Source: Pelagibius sp028280305 (GTDB lineage Bacteria; Pseudomonadota; Alphaproteobacteria; Kiloniellales; Kiloniellaceae). From it: a DNA stretch of 64,000 nucleotides. Positions 36,060 to 44,594 of this stretch are shown piece by piece. The stretch lies in assembly GCF_965233615.1 (NCBI RefSeq), contig NZ_OZ247495.1; one strand, 5' to 3'. Position 1 is the first letter of the stretch. Every line of letters starts with the position of its first letter. The translations under genes and the position numbers were made by a program. Under the pieces are notes generated by a model. It worked only from the letters and a program-made list of their open reading frames with translations, was not told the origin of the DNA and did no database searches.

Positions 36060-36365
36060 CTAACGTTCGACGCAGGTGTCGCCTGAACAGTCGTAGGTCG
36101 CCTTCATATAGCGGATGTAGGTCTCTTTTTTCTCCAGCAGCTCCTTCGTCCTGTTACGGATCTTGCCGCAGGCCGCGCCGGTGAATCCGTCGGCGCTGAT
36201 TCCCTTAAGTCCGATCTGCCCATAGGGCGAAAGCCTGGCGATTTCACCAAGCGCGCTTGACACACCATAGCCGCGGCAGATCGCGGCTGCCTTGGACATA
36301 TAGCCCAGATACCACTCGAACTTCTGGCTATCGGACCAACTCGGGTTCGGACCGCTAGACGGCAT
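36060..36365 (-). CDS. Small cysteine-containing protein of unknown function
   Basis: 101 residues from an ATG eight bases after GAGG. The frame continues open upstream for about 50 codons without an ATG, GTG or TTG start, and that stretch resembles a degenerate signal-like sequence, so the true start is uncertain. Four cysteines (AAAICRGYG, AACGKIRN, DCSGDTCVER) may pair as disulphides. No membrane helix is seen in the 101-residue form. I do not recognise the family. It is on the same strand as the CARDB-like gene downstream, about 190 bases away. Confidence 0.5.
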   Translation of the reverse strand: MPSSGPNPSWSDSQKFEWYLGYMSKAAAICRGYGVSSALGEIARLSPYGQIGLKGISADGFTGAACGKIRNRTKELLEKKETYIRYMKATYDCSGDTCVER

Positions 36366-36523
36366 CCGCGCCGCCTCGGCATTTCCGACTGAGGCGGCGG
36401 CGATTTCAGTGGGAACAGAAGGGGCGCCGATAAGGGCAGAGACGTTGGAAGGAGGCTGTCTATGGCGCGCTCGCAGAGCGCCTTTGCTTTGAAGGCTGCG
36501 TCGTCGGCGTTCAAAGTCCGATC

Positions 36524-36991
36524 ATGATCAGAACTCTGGTGTGGCTCGTATTCGTCGCCAGCGCGCTTCTCAGCGCTTTCTTTGCCTTTGTCGCAGTGGA
36601 AGCGTTCCTGACGGTGGCATTCCGTTGCCCAGCGATTCGATGCGACAACGCCAAGCCCGTAATCGCGATCGGTTCAGCCCTGAGCGGTGTCTGCTTCTGT
36701 TTTACAAGGCTGTCCGCGTTATGGCTTTGGCAGCGAGGCCGCTGTGCGGAGGTTTTGGATCCGACTCGATCAAGTCTTTTCGCGCATAATGTATATTATG
36801 GAAAATATAGGTATTTGGCGGATGCCCGGGCTCCGGCCGGTATCCCAAATACACAAAGGGCCGCGGTTTGCGGCCCTTTCGTCTTCGGCTTTGGCATCGG
36901 ACCCCGGATCGGTTTCGAACGATCCCGGCGAGCCAGCGACCCCGGCGGGAAGCTTCTGCTGCTTCCCGCGGGTCGTTTCTTCGGCAGTTAG
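36524..36991 (+). CDS. Doubtful small membrane protein
   Basis: The frame encodes about 155 residues. The first 75 look like two membrane helices (TLVWLVFVASALLSAFFAFV and AIGSALSGVCFCF). The second half is unlike a protein and runs through two hairpins, one of them a bidirectional terminator at 36855. If real, the protein probably ends earlier, or the frame is broken. No convincing ribosome-binding site is found. Confidence 0.25.
   Translation: MIRTLVWLVFVASALLSAFFAFVAVEAFLTVAFRCPAIRCDNAKPVIAIGSALSGVCFCFTRLSALWLWQRGRCAEVLDPTRSSLFAHNVYYGKYRYLADARAPAGIPNTQRAAVCGPFVFGFGIGPRIGFERSRRASDPGGKLLLLPAGRFFGS
36855..36879 (-). terminator. Bidirectional rho-independent terminator
   Basis: A perfect 10-bp stem AAAGGGCCGC / GCGGCCCTTT with a five-base loop ends in T residues on both strands. 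It lies about 110 bases after the DUF1127 stop on the minus strand and is the likely end of that transcript. Confidence 0.8.
36945..36969 (-). other. Hairpin just after the DUF1127 gene
   Basis: A perfect 9-bp stem GCGGGAAGC / GCTTCCCGC with a seven-base loop, 18 bases after the DUF1127 stop. There is no T run. It may protect the 3' end of the message or act with the terminator at 36855. Confidence 0.5.
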
Positions 36992-37377
36992 GCCGCGGCA
37001 ACCGTGCGGTTGTCGTTGACGCCCTCTTCGCCGTCGGTCTTGCCTTCGGTCTGGTAACGCTCCGCCAGCTTGCTGTGCTGGAACAGAACCGTCTCCAGAT
37101 AGGCATCGCGCTTGGGGCGCGGATCGTGGCCGCGGGCAACGGCATCGATGTCGCCGCGCGACAGGCCGATATCGTCCAGCTCACGGTCGGTCATGTCGCT
37201 GAGGGTCTCATAAACCCGGCGATAAGCCATGTACTTGGAGATCTTGCCCGTCAGCGCGCGAAAAGCGCTGCCGATAGCGTCCGTCAGATTGGCGATCCCC
37301 TGGGCAATGGCCTGGGAGCGCATGGCTTCTGCGCGTACGAGCGGGTCTTTGATGTGGTCGTATGACATCGTGTTCAT
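36988..37377 (-). CDS. DUF1127-domain protein, long form
   Basis: 129 residues from the ATG at MNTMSYDH, eight bases after AGGAAG; the longer upstream frame is not credible. The DUF1127 helix pair lies at about residues 55-85 (RRVYETLSDMTDRELDDIGL and SRGDIDAVARG). Its arginine-rich and acidic pattern is typical. Small DUF1127 proteins (about 45-70 residues) in Rhizobiales bind RNA or affect phosphate and nitrogen metabolism. This one has extra N- and C-terminal tails. The 264-base AT-rich region upstream should hold its promoter. Confidence 0.82.
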   Translation of the reverse strand: MNTMSYDHIKDPLVRAEAMRSQAIAQGIANLTDAIGSAFRALTGKISKYMAYRRVYETLSDMTDRELDDIGLSRGDIDAVARGHDPRPKRDAYLETVLFQHSKLAERYQTEGKTDGEEGVNDNRTVAAA

Positions 37378-37641
37378 CGTCTGCTTCCTTACCGAATGCC
37401 GCCCAGTTTGATGAGCGGACCTTGTTTTGATGGGAGCGCTAAGGACCCCAGCCCCTCGATCTCGCGAGGTCCCTCGAAGTGCTTCCGACAGAAAGAATAT
37501 GGACCCGAGGGGCGCGCATCTGCAGCGCCATTGCTGCACCGCAGCAATGCACAAATGTCATGGCGGGATTAAGAAGAGATTAACGCAATAAAACAGTCAT
37601 ATAAGTCAACTTACTGAACTACGGTGCCAAGTTACGCATAG

Positions 37642-38130
37642 CTAGCGCCGGGACGCCGCCCCGGCAGTGCCCCCAGCTCTATCCTGCGCCGCGCCCTTGT
37701 AGATGTCCTTGATCTGGCGGGCCATAAGGCGCTCGGGCTCGGCGGGCACCTCGAAACCGAAGTCTCGGTAAAGCGCCTGGGCGTCAGCGGTCGCCAGCAT
37801 CCAGCGGCGCAAGCCCTGCAGCCCTGGATGGGCGATGACGCAGCCGATCAGCCAGCGCCCCAGCCCCTGCCCCCGCGCGGTTTCCAGCACGAAGACGTCG
37901 CAAAGCCAGGCGAAGGTGGTGCAGTCGGTGACGACGCGGGCATAGCCGAGTTGATCTTCCGCTTCGTAGAGGCCGAAATTCAAGGACCCGGCAACCGCCC
38001 GTTCGACGATGTCGAGCGGGATACCCTCCGACCAATAGGCCGTTCGCAGAAAGCCGTGGATCACCGGCAGGTTCAGCCGGCCGGGGTCGGTGCTCACTTC
38101 GTAGCCGCCTCTTTGCCATGTCTGCACCAT
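37642..38130 (-). CDS. GNAT-family N-acetyltransferase
   Basis: 162 residues from the ATG that follows GGAGGCGAGG. The acetyl-CoA binding motif A is visible as FVLETARGQGLGRWLIGCVI, and the following RRWMLATADAQALYRDFGF is motif B, the standard tyrosine-containing helix. The substrate is unknown. It is divergent from the solute-binding protein gene and shares its 207-base promoter region. Confidence 0.85.
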   Translation of the reverse strand: MVQTWQRGGYEVSTDPGRLNLPVIHGFLRTAYWSEGIPLDIVERAVAGSLNFGLYEAEDQLGYARVVTDCTTFAWLCDVFVLETARGQGLGRWLIGCVIAHPGLQGLRRWMLATADAQALYRDFGFEVPAEPERLMARQIKDIYKGAAQDRAGGTAGAASRR

Positions 38131-38337
38131 GTCCCTCGCCTCCTTCACGCCGCCGCCATCGGATTGGATTTCGGGATCCAGACAGCCATCGGGGCCCGCT
38201 CCGGAGGAGGAGAATAACGTTATACAACCGGAGCAATGCACGACTGATCTTAATTGGCGCTTTCCTGCTTGTCGCTTTATAATCCGCGGTAATCGGGGAA
38301 AAATCCCGAAATAACAACGCGTTCAGGGACCAACTTT

Positions 38338-40287
38338 ATGTCTTTCGGGTTTCGCTCCGGGGCCACGGCGATGGCCTCATTCGTTTTTATGGCGGTACTC
38401 TCCGGCGAAGCGTTTGCCGAGGTTCGGGTCTATGAGGCGCCGGAAGCGCCCAAGGTTCAAACCTTAAAAGAGACGCCTTCCCTGGCACCGATGGTGAATG
38501 CCGGTCAGCTGCCGAAAATCGGCGACCGGGTGCCCGCGGTGCCGCGCGTGTCCGTCAGCGGCCCCAACCTTTCCGTCGGCAGGCATGGCGGTGAATTGCG
38601 AATGCTCGTGACCCGTGACAAAGACGTGCGCCTGCTGAACGTCTACGGCTATGCACGCCTTGTCGGCTACAACGAGGCGCTGGAGGTCGAGCCTGATCTG
38701 CTGGAAGCCCTCGAGGTTGAGGACGGACGCATCTTCACCTTCAAATTGCGCAAGGGTCATCGCTGGTCGGACGGGCACCCTTTTACCTCTGAGGATTTCC
38801 GCTACTTCTGGGAGGATGTTGCGAACAACGAGGCGCTGACCCCGACGGGGCCGTCCCAGGTGCTGCGTGTCGAGGGCGAACTGCCAAAGGTCGAGTTCCT
38901 CGACGAAACCACGATCCGTTACAGCTGGTCTCAGCCCAATCCCTTTCTGATCCCCGCACTTGCCGGCGCGCGCCCGCTCGATCTTTTCATGCCGGCTCAT
39001 TACTTGAGCGCGTTCCATCCCAAGCACGGCGACCAGGCGAAGATCGACAAGGCAGTTGCCGAGGCCGGCGCGCGCAACTGGGCCCAGCTGCATAACCGCC
39101 TGGGCAACATGTACAAGGCGACCAACCCGGATCTTCCCACCTTGCAGCCCTGGTTCAACGCGGTGAAACCGCCCTCGACCCGCTTTGTCGCCGAACGCAA
39201 TCCTTACTATCACCGCATCGATGCCTCCGGTCAGCAACTGCCCTATGCCGACCGCTTCGTGCTTTCAGTGGTTGGCGGCTCGCTGGTTCCCGCCAAGACC
39301 AGCGCCGGGGAGTCGGATCTGCAGTCCCGCGGCCTGCACTTTTCCGACTACACCTTTCTGAAGGCGGCTGAAGAGCGCAGCGGCTTCGACGTCCGCCTCT
39401 GGAAGACGGTCCGCGGCTCCCAACTGGCTCTCTACCCGAACCTGAATGTCAGCGACCCGGTTTGGCGGAATCTGAACCGCGATGCCCGCTTCCGCAGGGC
39501 GCTTTCTCTCGGCATCAATCGAAGCGAGATCAACCAGGTCATCTACTACGGGCTGACTTTGGAAGGGAACAACTCGGTGCTGCCCGACAGCCCCCTTTTC
39601 AAAGAGGAGTATCGTGCCGCCTGGGCTGACTACGATATCCAGAAGGCGAACGCTTTGTTGGATGAAATCGGCCTGACGGAGCGTGACAGTTCCGGTGTCC
39701 GCCTGCTGCCGGATGGACGCCCGGTGGAGATCATCATCGAAACAGCCGGCGAAAACACCGAAGAAGTCGATGTGCTGGAGCTCATTGCCGATTCCTGGAA
39801 GGCCATGGGCATCAAGCTCTTCACCAAGCCGTCGCAACGCGAGGTGCTGCGCAACCGCATCTTCTCAGGCGAGACGATGATGGCCATGTGGTACGGCTAC
39901 GAGAATGGCATTCCCACGGCTTACACCAGCCCGGAAGAGTTCGTGCCGATCCATCAGCAGAGCTACCACTGGCCGAAGTGGGGTCAATACGCCGAAACCG
40001 GAGGGCAGGCCGGTGAGCCGGTCGACATGGAAAAGCCGAAGCGGCTGTTGGCGCTCTACAAGGAATGGCTGCACGCCAAATCCCGGGAAGCAAAAGTCGC
40101 GGTCTGGGAAGAGATCCTGACGATCCAGGCCGAAGAGGTCTACACCATCGGGCTGGTGGCCCATGTGCCGCAGCCGGTGACGGTCGCCAGCAGTCTCCGG
40201 AACGTGCCGGAGGAGGGAATCTATAACTGGGACCCCGGGGCTCAGTTCGGCATCTACCGGCCGGAGCGTTTCTGGTTCGACCGCTAG
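38338..40287 (+). CDS. Family 5 (peptide/opine-type) ABC solute-binding protein, orphan
   Basis: 649 residues, long for the family, with a signal peptide (cleavage after GEAFA). SBP_bac_5 features include the DLLEALEVEDGRIFTFKLRKG strand (spread over the first domain), GHRWSDGHPFTSEDF and the RRALSLGINRSEINQVIYYG helix of domain II. It should bind a peptide, nickel chelate or opine-like compound in the periplasm. No permease or ATPase gene of the Opp/Dpp type is adjacent; its transporter must be elsewhere. Its stop codon shares the CTAG tetranucleotide with the convergent MBL gene. Confidence 0.9.
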   Translation: MSFGFRSGATAMASFVFMAVLSGEAFAEVRVYEAPEAPKVQTLKETPSLAPMVNAGQLPKIGDRVPAVPRVSVSGPNLSVGRHGGELRMLVTRDKDVRLLNVYGYARLVGYNEALEVEPDLLEALEVEDGRIFTFKLRKGHRWSDGHPFTSEDFRYFWEDVANNEALTPTGPSQVLRVEGELPKVEFLDETTIRYSWSQPNPFLIPALAGARPLDLFMPAHYLSAFHPKHGDQAKIDKAVAEAGARNWAQLHNRLGNMYKATNPDLPTLQPWFNAVKPPSTRFVAERNPYYHRIDASGQQLPYADRFVLSVVGGSLVPAKTSAGESDLQSRGLHFSDYTFLKAAEERSGFDVRLWKTVRGSQLALYPNLNVSDPVWRNLNRDARFRRALSLGINRSEINQVIYYGLTLEGNNSVLPDSPLFKEEYRAAWADYDIQKANALLDEIGLTERDSSGVRLLPDGRPVEIIIETAGENTEEVDVLELIADSWKAMGIKLFTKPSQREVLRNRIFSGETMMAMWYGYENGIPTAYTSPEEFVPIHQQSYHWPKWGQYAETGGQAGEPVDMEKPKRLLALYKEWLHAKSREAKVAVWEEILTIQAEEVYTIGLVAHVPQPVTVASSLRNVPEEGIYNWDPGAQFGIYRPERFWFDR

Positions 40288-41078
40288 ATTTCCACGGTCA
40301 ATCCGTCGTATCCCGGCTCGACCCCCGGCGGGCAGCGGCTCAGCAGTTCGTCGTAGTCGAGCTTCTCGTTCATATGGGTCAGGATGGCCCGCTGCGGTTT
40401 CACCCTGGCGATCCACTCCAGCGTCTGCGCGACATGGGAATGGGTCGGATGCGGGTCGTCTCTTAGACAATCGACGACCCAGAGTTTCACGCCGTCGAGC
40501 GCGGCAAAGGCTTGCTCATCCAGCGCAGAAGCATCGGTCGAATAGGCGATATCGCCGCAGCGGAACCCGAGGCTGGGGTCGGCGCCATGCTGCTGGGTGA
40601 AGGCGGTCACCGGGATGTTGCCGACCCTGAAATCCCCGTCGATCACATGATCGTCCAGCAAGGCCGGATAGAGGTTATCGGCTGTGCGGCTGGAGCAAAA
40701 CGCATAGGCAAAGCGTGTCGTCAGCGCGGCCCGGGTCTGGGCGTCCATATAGGCGTCGATCGGCTTTCGCCGGGAATAGACGATGCCGCGCAGTTCATCC
40801 AGGCCGTGACTGTGGTCGGCGTGGGCATGGGTATAGAGCACGGCATCGAGCGCGGTGATATCGTTGTCCAAAATCTGCTGGCGCAGGTCCGGCGAGGTAT
40901 CGATGAGGATGCGGGCTGTGGTTCCGGGTTCCTCCCCTTCGCCCTCGATCAATACGGAAACCCGCGAGCGTCGGTTTTTCGGGTTGTCGGGTTTTGCAAC
41001 ACCCCAGGTGCCGCCGGCCTCGCGCCCGGCGACCGGCACGCCGCCGGAACCGCCGCAGCCCAACACCGTCAGCTTCAT
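40284..41078 (-). CDS. MBL-fold metallo-hydrolase, PhnP/RNase-Z-like
   Basis: 264 residues. The N-terminus MKLTVLGCGGSGGVP and the metal-binding motif THAHADHSHGLDE (HxHxDH) place it in the metallo-beta-lactamase superfamily; later ligands lie in TQQHGADPSLG, YSTDA and LTHMNEKLDY. This PhnP-type branch comprises phosphodiesterases. In Alphaproteobacteria it usually follows tatD, as here, where tatD lies nine bases upstream. The biological substrate is unknown. Its stop overlaps the stop of the solute-binding gene. Confidence 0.9.
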   Translation of the reverse strand: MKLTVLGCGGSGGVPVAGREAGGTWGVAKPDNPKNRRSRVSVLIEGEGEEPGTTARILIDTSPDLRQQILDNDITALDAVLYTHAHADHSHGLDELRGIVYSRRKPIDAYMDAQTRAALTTRFAYAFCSSRTADNLYPALLDDHVIDGDFRVGNIPVTAFTQQHGADPSLGFRCGDIAYSTDASALDEQAFAALDGVKLWVVDCLRDDPHPTHSHVAQTLEWIARVKPQRAILTHMNEKLDYDELLSRCPPGVEPGYDGLTVEI

Positions 41079-41087
41079 GGCATCCTC

Positions 41088-41903
41088 TCAGGCCCGCCGG
41101 GCACGGCTGAAAAGCTGAAAGAAATTTTCGGTCGTGAGTGCGGCAAAGTCTTCCTCAGGCATGTCTTTCAATGCTGCCAGGGCTGCTGCCGTGTAGGCGA
41201 CATTGGCCGGCTCGTTGGTCTTGCCGCGCTTGGGTACCGGCGCCAGATAGGGCGAGTCAGTCTCCACCAGCAGACGGTCGAGCGGCACCTCGGCCACGGT
41301 ATCGCGAAGCGCCTGGGCGGACTTGAAGGTCACGATGCCGGCCAGAGAGATGTAAAAGCCGATGTCGAGGGCCGCGCGGGCCAGTTCGGGCCCGGCCGTA
41401 AAGCAGTGGATGACACCCGGGAAAGGACCCTTTGCATATTCTTCCTGCAGGATCGCCACGGTATCGTCATCGGCGTCGCGGGCATGCACGATGAGCGGCA
41501 GCCCGGTCTTGCGGCTGGCCTCGATATGGGCGCGAAAGCTCACCTGCTGCGCTTCGCGCGGCGAGTGTTCGTAGTAGTAGTCGAGGCCGGTCTCACCAAT
41601 CCCTACCACCTTCTCATAGGCTGCCAGTTCCAGCAGGCGCCCGGCGTCTTGCTGGCCTTCCTGCCCGGCCTCATGCGGGTGCACGCCGACCGAGCAGAAG
41701 ACCGAGGGAAAGCGTTCGGCGATCGCGCGGATCGTGTCGAACTCGCTGATCTTGGTGCAGATCGTCACCAAGGTCGCGACGCCGGCAGCTTGCGCCCGCT
41801 CGACCACCGGCCCCAGGTCGCCGTCCTTGGCCAGGTAGTCGAGGTGGCAATGGGAATCGACCAGCGCCGGAGCGGCCTCTTCGGATGACACGGAAGCGGC
41901 CAT
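41088..41903 (-). CDS. TatD-family metal-dependent hydrolase
   Basis: 271 residues. The TatD signatures are the HxH metal site in LVDSHCHLDYL, the catalytic glutamate in VVGIGETGLDYYY, the histidine in PLIVHARDADDDT and the aspartate in LVETDSPYLAP. TatD proteins are 3'-5' DNA exonucleases or related deoxyribonucleases in the cytosol; several paralogues exist and their roles differ. The gene lies three bases after metG and nine bases before the MBL gene, the conserved metG-tatD-MBL order. Confidence 0.93.
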   Translation of the reverse strand: MAASVSSEEAAPALVDSHCHLDYLAKDGDLGPVVERAQAAGVATLVTICTKISEFDTIRAIAERFPSVFCSVGVHPHEAGQEGQQDAGRLLELAAYEKVVGIGETGLDYYYEHSPREAQQVSFRAHIEASRKTGLPLIVHARDADDDTVAILQEEYAKGPFPGVIHCFTAGPELARAALDIGFYISLAGIVTFKSAQALRDTVAEVPLDRLLVETDSPYLAPVPKRGKTNEPANVAYTAAALAALKDMPEEDFAALTTENFFQLFSRARRA

Positions 41904-41906
41904 GAA

Positions 41907-43454
41907 TCAGGCCTCTTCCTCGATAAAGCGGGGAAAGATCCCTTCGGGGGCCGGCAAGGCGGTGCCCGGCGTCAGCCGGGTCTGCAGGGCGGCAAAGTCG
42001 CGCTCCGCCGTGTCGACCGCGAGCTGGTCCAGCATCTTCTCCATCGCATCCGGCATCACCGGCTGGCAGAGAATCGCGAGCTGGCGGATGGTGTCCGCCA
42101 GCACATAGAGGACCGTTGCCATGCGCGCCGGATCGCTTTTTTTCAGTTTCCAGGGCGCTGCGTGATCGATGTAGCGGTTGGCGGCGGAAACCACCTCCCA
42201 GGTCTTGGTCAGAGCGATGTGGAATTGCTGAACGTCCAGCTCCCTGCGCAGGTCCTGCAGCAACCCCGTTGCCTGATCCAGCAGCGCCTCATCGTCGGCG
42301 TCCAGATCGCCCGGCTGCGGCACCTGCCCTCCGCAGTTCTTGGCAATCATGGACAGCACACGCTGGGCCAGATTGCCGAACTGGTTGGCAAGGTCGTAAT
42401 TCATACGCCCGACCATGGCGCTGCGCGAGAAGTCGCCGTCGTTGCCGAAAGGCACTTCACGCAGCAGGAAATAGCGCAGCTGGTCCAGACCATAGGTTTC
42501 CACGAGCTCCGCCGGCACCAGGGCGTTGCGCAGTGTCTTGGACATCTTCTCGCCCTCGTTGGTCCACCAACCGTGGGCAAAAACCCTTTTGGGTGTCGGC
42601 ACGCCGGCCGCCATCAAAAATGCCGGCCAGTAGACGGCGTGAAAACGAAGGATGTCCTTGCCGACCATATGAACGTCGGCGGGCCAGAAGGTCTTGAAGT
42701 TCTCGGACTCCGCATCGGGATAACCGACGGCGGTGATGTAGTTGGTCAGGGCATCGAGCCAGACGTACATGATGTGGCCCGGCGCATCGGGCACCGGAAT
42801 GCCCCAGCCGAAAGTGGTGCGGCTGATGGAGAGATCTTTCAGCCCACCCTTCACGAAGCTTATCACCTCGTTGCGGCGGCTCGCCGGAAGGATGAAGTCG
42901 GGTTGCTCTTCATAGAGCTTCAGCAGGCGCTCGCCCCAGGCCGAGAGACGGAAGAAGTAGGACTCCTCCTCGACCCACTCGCATTCGGCGCCGGAGGGGG
43001 CGATCTTCTTGCCGTCTTCGCCGTCCTCAAGCTCGCTCTCGGCATAGTAGGCCTCGTCGCGCACGGCATACCAGCCGGCATAGCTGCCGAGGTAGATGTC
43101 GCCGGCTTCGACCAGTTTCTGCCAGAGTGCCTGGCAGGACCGCTTGTGGCGTTCCTCGGTGGTGCGGATGAAGTCGTCGTTGGAGAAGTTCAGCAGACCG
43201 GAGAGATCGCGGAAGTTCTGGGAGACCTTGTCGGTGAAGGCCTGTGGATCGATGCCGGCCGCCTCGGCGGATTTCTCGACCTTCTGGCCATGCTCGTCGG
43301 TGCCGGTCAGGAAGTGAACCTGATAACCGTCCAGGCGCTTGAACCGGGCCAGTACGTCACAGGCCAGCGTGGTGTAAGCGTGGCCGATATGCGGCGCATC
43401 GTTCACATAGTAAATCGGGGTCGTGACATAGTACGCCGGCTTTCCTGCCGTCAT
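41907..43454 (-). CDS. metG: Methionyl-tRNA synthetase
   Basis: 515 residues, the short form without a C-terminal tRNA-binding domain. The HIGH motif is PHIGHAYTTLACD, the KMSKS-like loop is GEKMSKTLRNAL, and the anticodon-binding helical domain is complete. It charges tRNA-Met, including the initiator. It is in the tmk-holB-metG-tatD block and starts 57 bases after holB. Confidence 0.97.
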   Translation of the reverse strand: MTAGKPAYYVTTPIYYVNDAPHIGHAYTTLACDVLARFKRLDGYQVHFLTGTDEHGQKVEKSAEAAGIDPQAFTDKVSQNFRDLSGLLNFSNDDFIRTTEERHKRSCQALWQKLVEAGDIYLGSYAGWYAVRDEAYYAESELEDGEDGKKIAPSGAECEWVEEESYFFRLSAWGERLLKLYEEQPDFILPASRRNEVISFVKGGLKDLSISRTTFGWGIPVPDAPGHIMYVWLDALTNYITAVGYPDAESENFKTFWPADVHMVGKDILRFHAVYWPAFLMAAGVPTPKRVFAHGWWTNEGEKMSKTLRNALVPAELVETYGLDQLRYFLLREVPFGNDGDFSRSAMVGRMNYDLANQFGNLAQRVLSMIAKNCGGQVPQPGDLDADDEALLDQATGLLQDLRRELDVQQFHIALTKTWEVVSAANRYIDHAAPWKLKKSDPARMATVLYVLADTIRQLAILCQPVMPDAMEKMLDQLAVDTAERDFAALQTRLTPGTALPAPEGIFPRFIEEEA

Positions 43455-43511
43455 CAGAGATCTCCATCGGGGGCGACCGGGGGGCCAGGTGCCGGCCTCG
43501 CCTCATCCGCA

Positions 43512-44594
43512 CTAGGAAGCCGCGTTCTCCAAATCCAGGAAAGCGGTCAAAACCACCTGTTTCCGGTCCAGATTGGCTGCCTCGGTCCTGGCAAAAAGGC
43601 GGCTGATCTTCTCCCACAGGCCAAGCCATTGCGCAAGGGGGCGCCCGGCCAGCAGGCGCCGGGCCAGCTCCGCCTCGCCGGGCACAACCTCGACCAGGGC
43701 GGCGCCGGTCGACCCCGAACGGATCAGGCGTCCCAGCCACCAGATCAAGAGCTCCATTCCGGTCTGAAAGGCCGTCGGGTTGCGGTTTTGGCCCCACTTG
43801 TCCGCCAGGGCGTGCAGGGCCTTCACGTCGATCCGCGGCAGGGTGGCGATCAGGGCGATCAGGTCTTGATAGAGCTCCAGTCCGCCATGACGGGCCAGAG
43901 CCAGGGCGCGGCCGATGCTGCCGTCGGCCAGCCGGGCCAGTGCAGCGGCTTCGTCTGGCTCAAGCTCGGGCTGGTGTGCCTGGAGCAGTTCAGCAACCAC
44001 GGATTCTGCCAAGGGCGCCAGCGGCAGCTGGCAGCAGCGCGAGCGGATGGTCGGCAGGAGGCTGCCCGGGGCGTGGCTCACCAGCAGCAGGATGCAGCGC
44101 GGCGGCGGTTCCTCCAGGATTTTCAGAAGGGCATTGGCGGCGTTGCGGTTGGTCTCGTCTATGGAGTCGACAATGGCGACCCGCCAGCCCCCTTCTCCCG
44201 CCGTCATGCGGGCAAAGCCGAGCAGGCGGCGGACATCCTCGACCGGAATCACGCTCCGCAGTTTGCCCTTGTCGTCGACCTGACGCTCCAGGGTCATCAG
44301 GTCGCTGTGCCCTGAGGCTGCGACACGGCGGAAGACGGGATCCTCGGCTGCGATCGCCAGGCCGGTTGGGCTGTCGCCGAAGAGGCCCTGTTCCGCCGGC
44401 GCTTCCGCCAGCAGATAACGCGCGAAGCGGTAGGCCAGGGTTGCCTTGCCGACACCGCGCGGTCCGGAAAGCAGCCAGGCATGGGGCAAGCGGCCGGACT
44501 CCGCCGCCTGGAGCAAAGTCGCTTCCGCCGCTTCCTGGCCCCGCAGAGAGGCCGTCAGCCGCGGATGGGGCCAAACCGGTTCTTTGTCGCTCAC
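43512..44594 (-). CDS. holB: DNA polymerase III delta-prime subunit
   Basis: 360 residues. The clamp-loader AAA+ domain has GPRGVGKATLAYRFARYLL as P-loop and the SRC-type motif TIRSRCCQLPLAP; the collar domain follows. Delta-prime is the stator of the clamp loader that places the beta clamp on DNA. The start overlaps the tmk stop by four bases (ATGA), so the two are coupled. Confidence 0.95.
   Translation of the reverse strand: MSDKEPVWPHPRLTASLRGQEAAEATLLQAAESGRLPHAWLLSGPRGVGKATLAYRFARYLLAEAPAEQGLFGDSPTGLAIAAEDPVFRRVAASGHSDLMTLERQVDDKGKLRSVIPVEDVRRLLGFARMTAGEGGWRVAIVDSIDETNRNAANALLKILEEPPPRCILLLVSHAPGSLLPTIRSRCCQLPLAPLAESVVAELLQAHQPELEPDEAAALARLADGSIGRALALARHGGLELYQDLIALIATLPRIDVKALHALADKWGQNRNPTAFQTGMELLIWWLGRLIRSGSTGAALVEVVPGEAELARRLLAGRPLAQWLGLWEKISRLFARTEAANLDRKQVVLTAFLDLENAAS

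Noticed and set aside
36104..36514. Alternative minus-strand frame of 136 residues upstream of the small cysteine protein
   Set aside because: It is out of frame with the cysteine-rich protein and lacks a family; it looks like a chance frame with a proline-rich composition.
42162..44315. 717-residue plus-strand frame opposite metG and holB
   Set aside because: Antisense to two certain genes; composition of a shadow frame.
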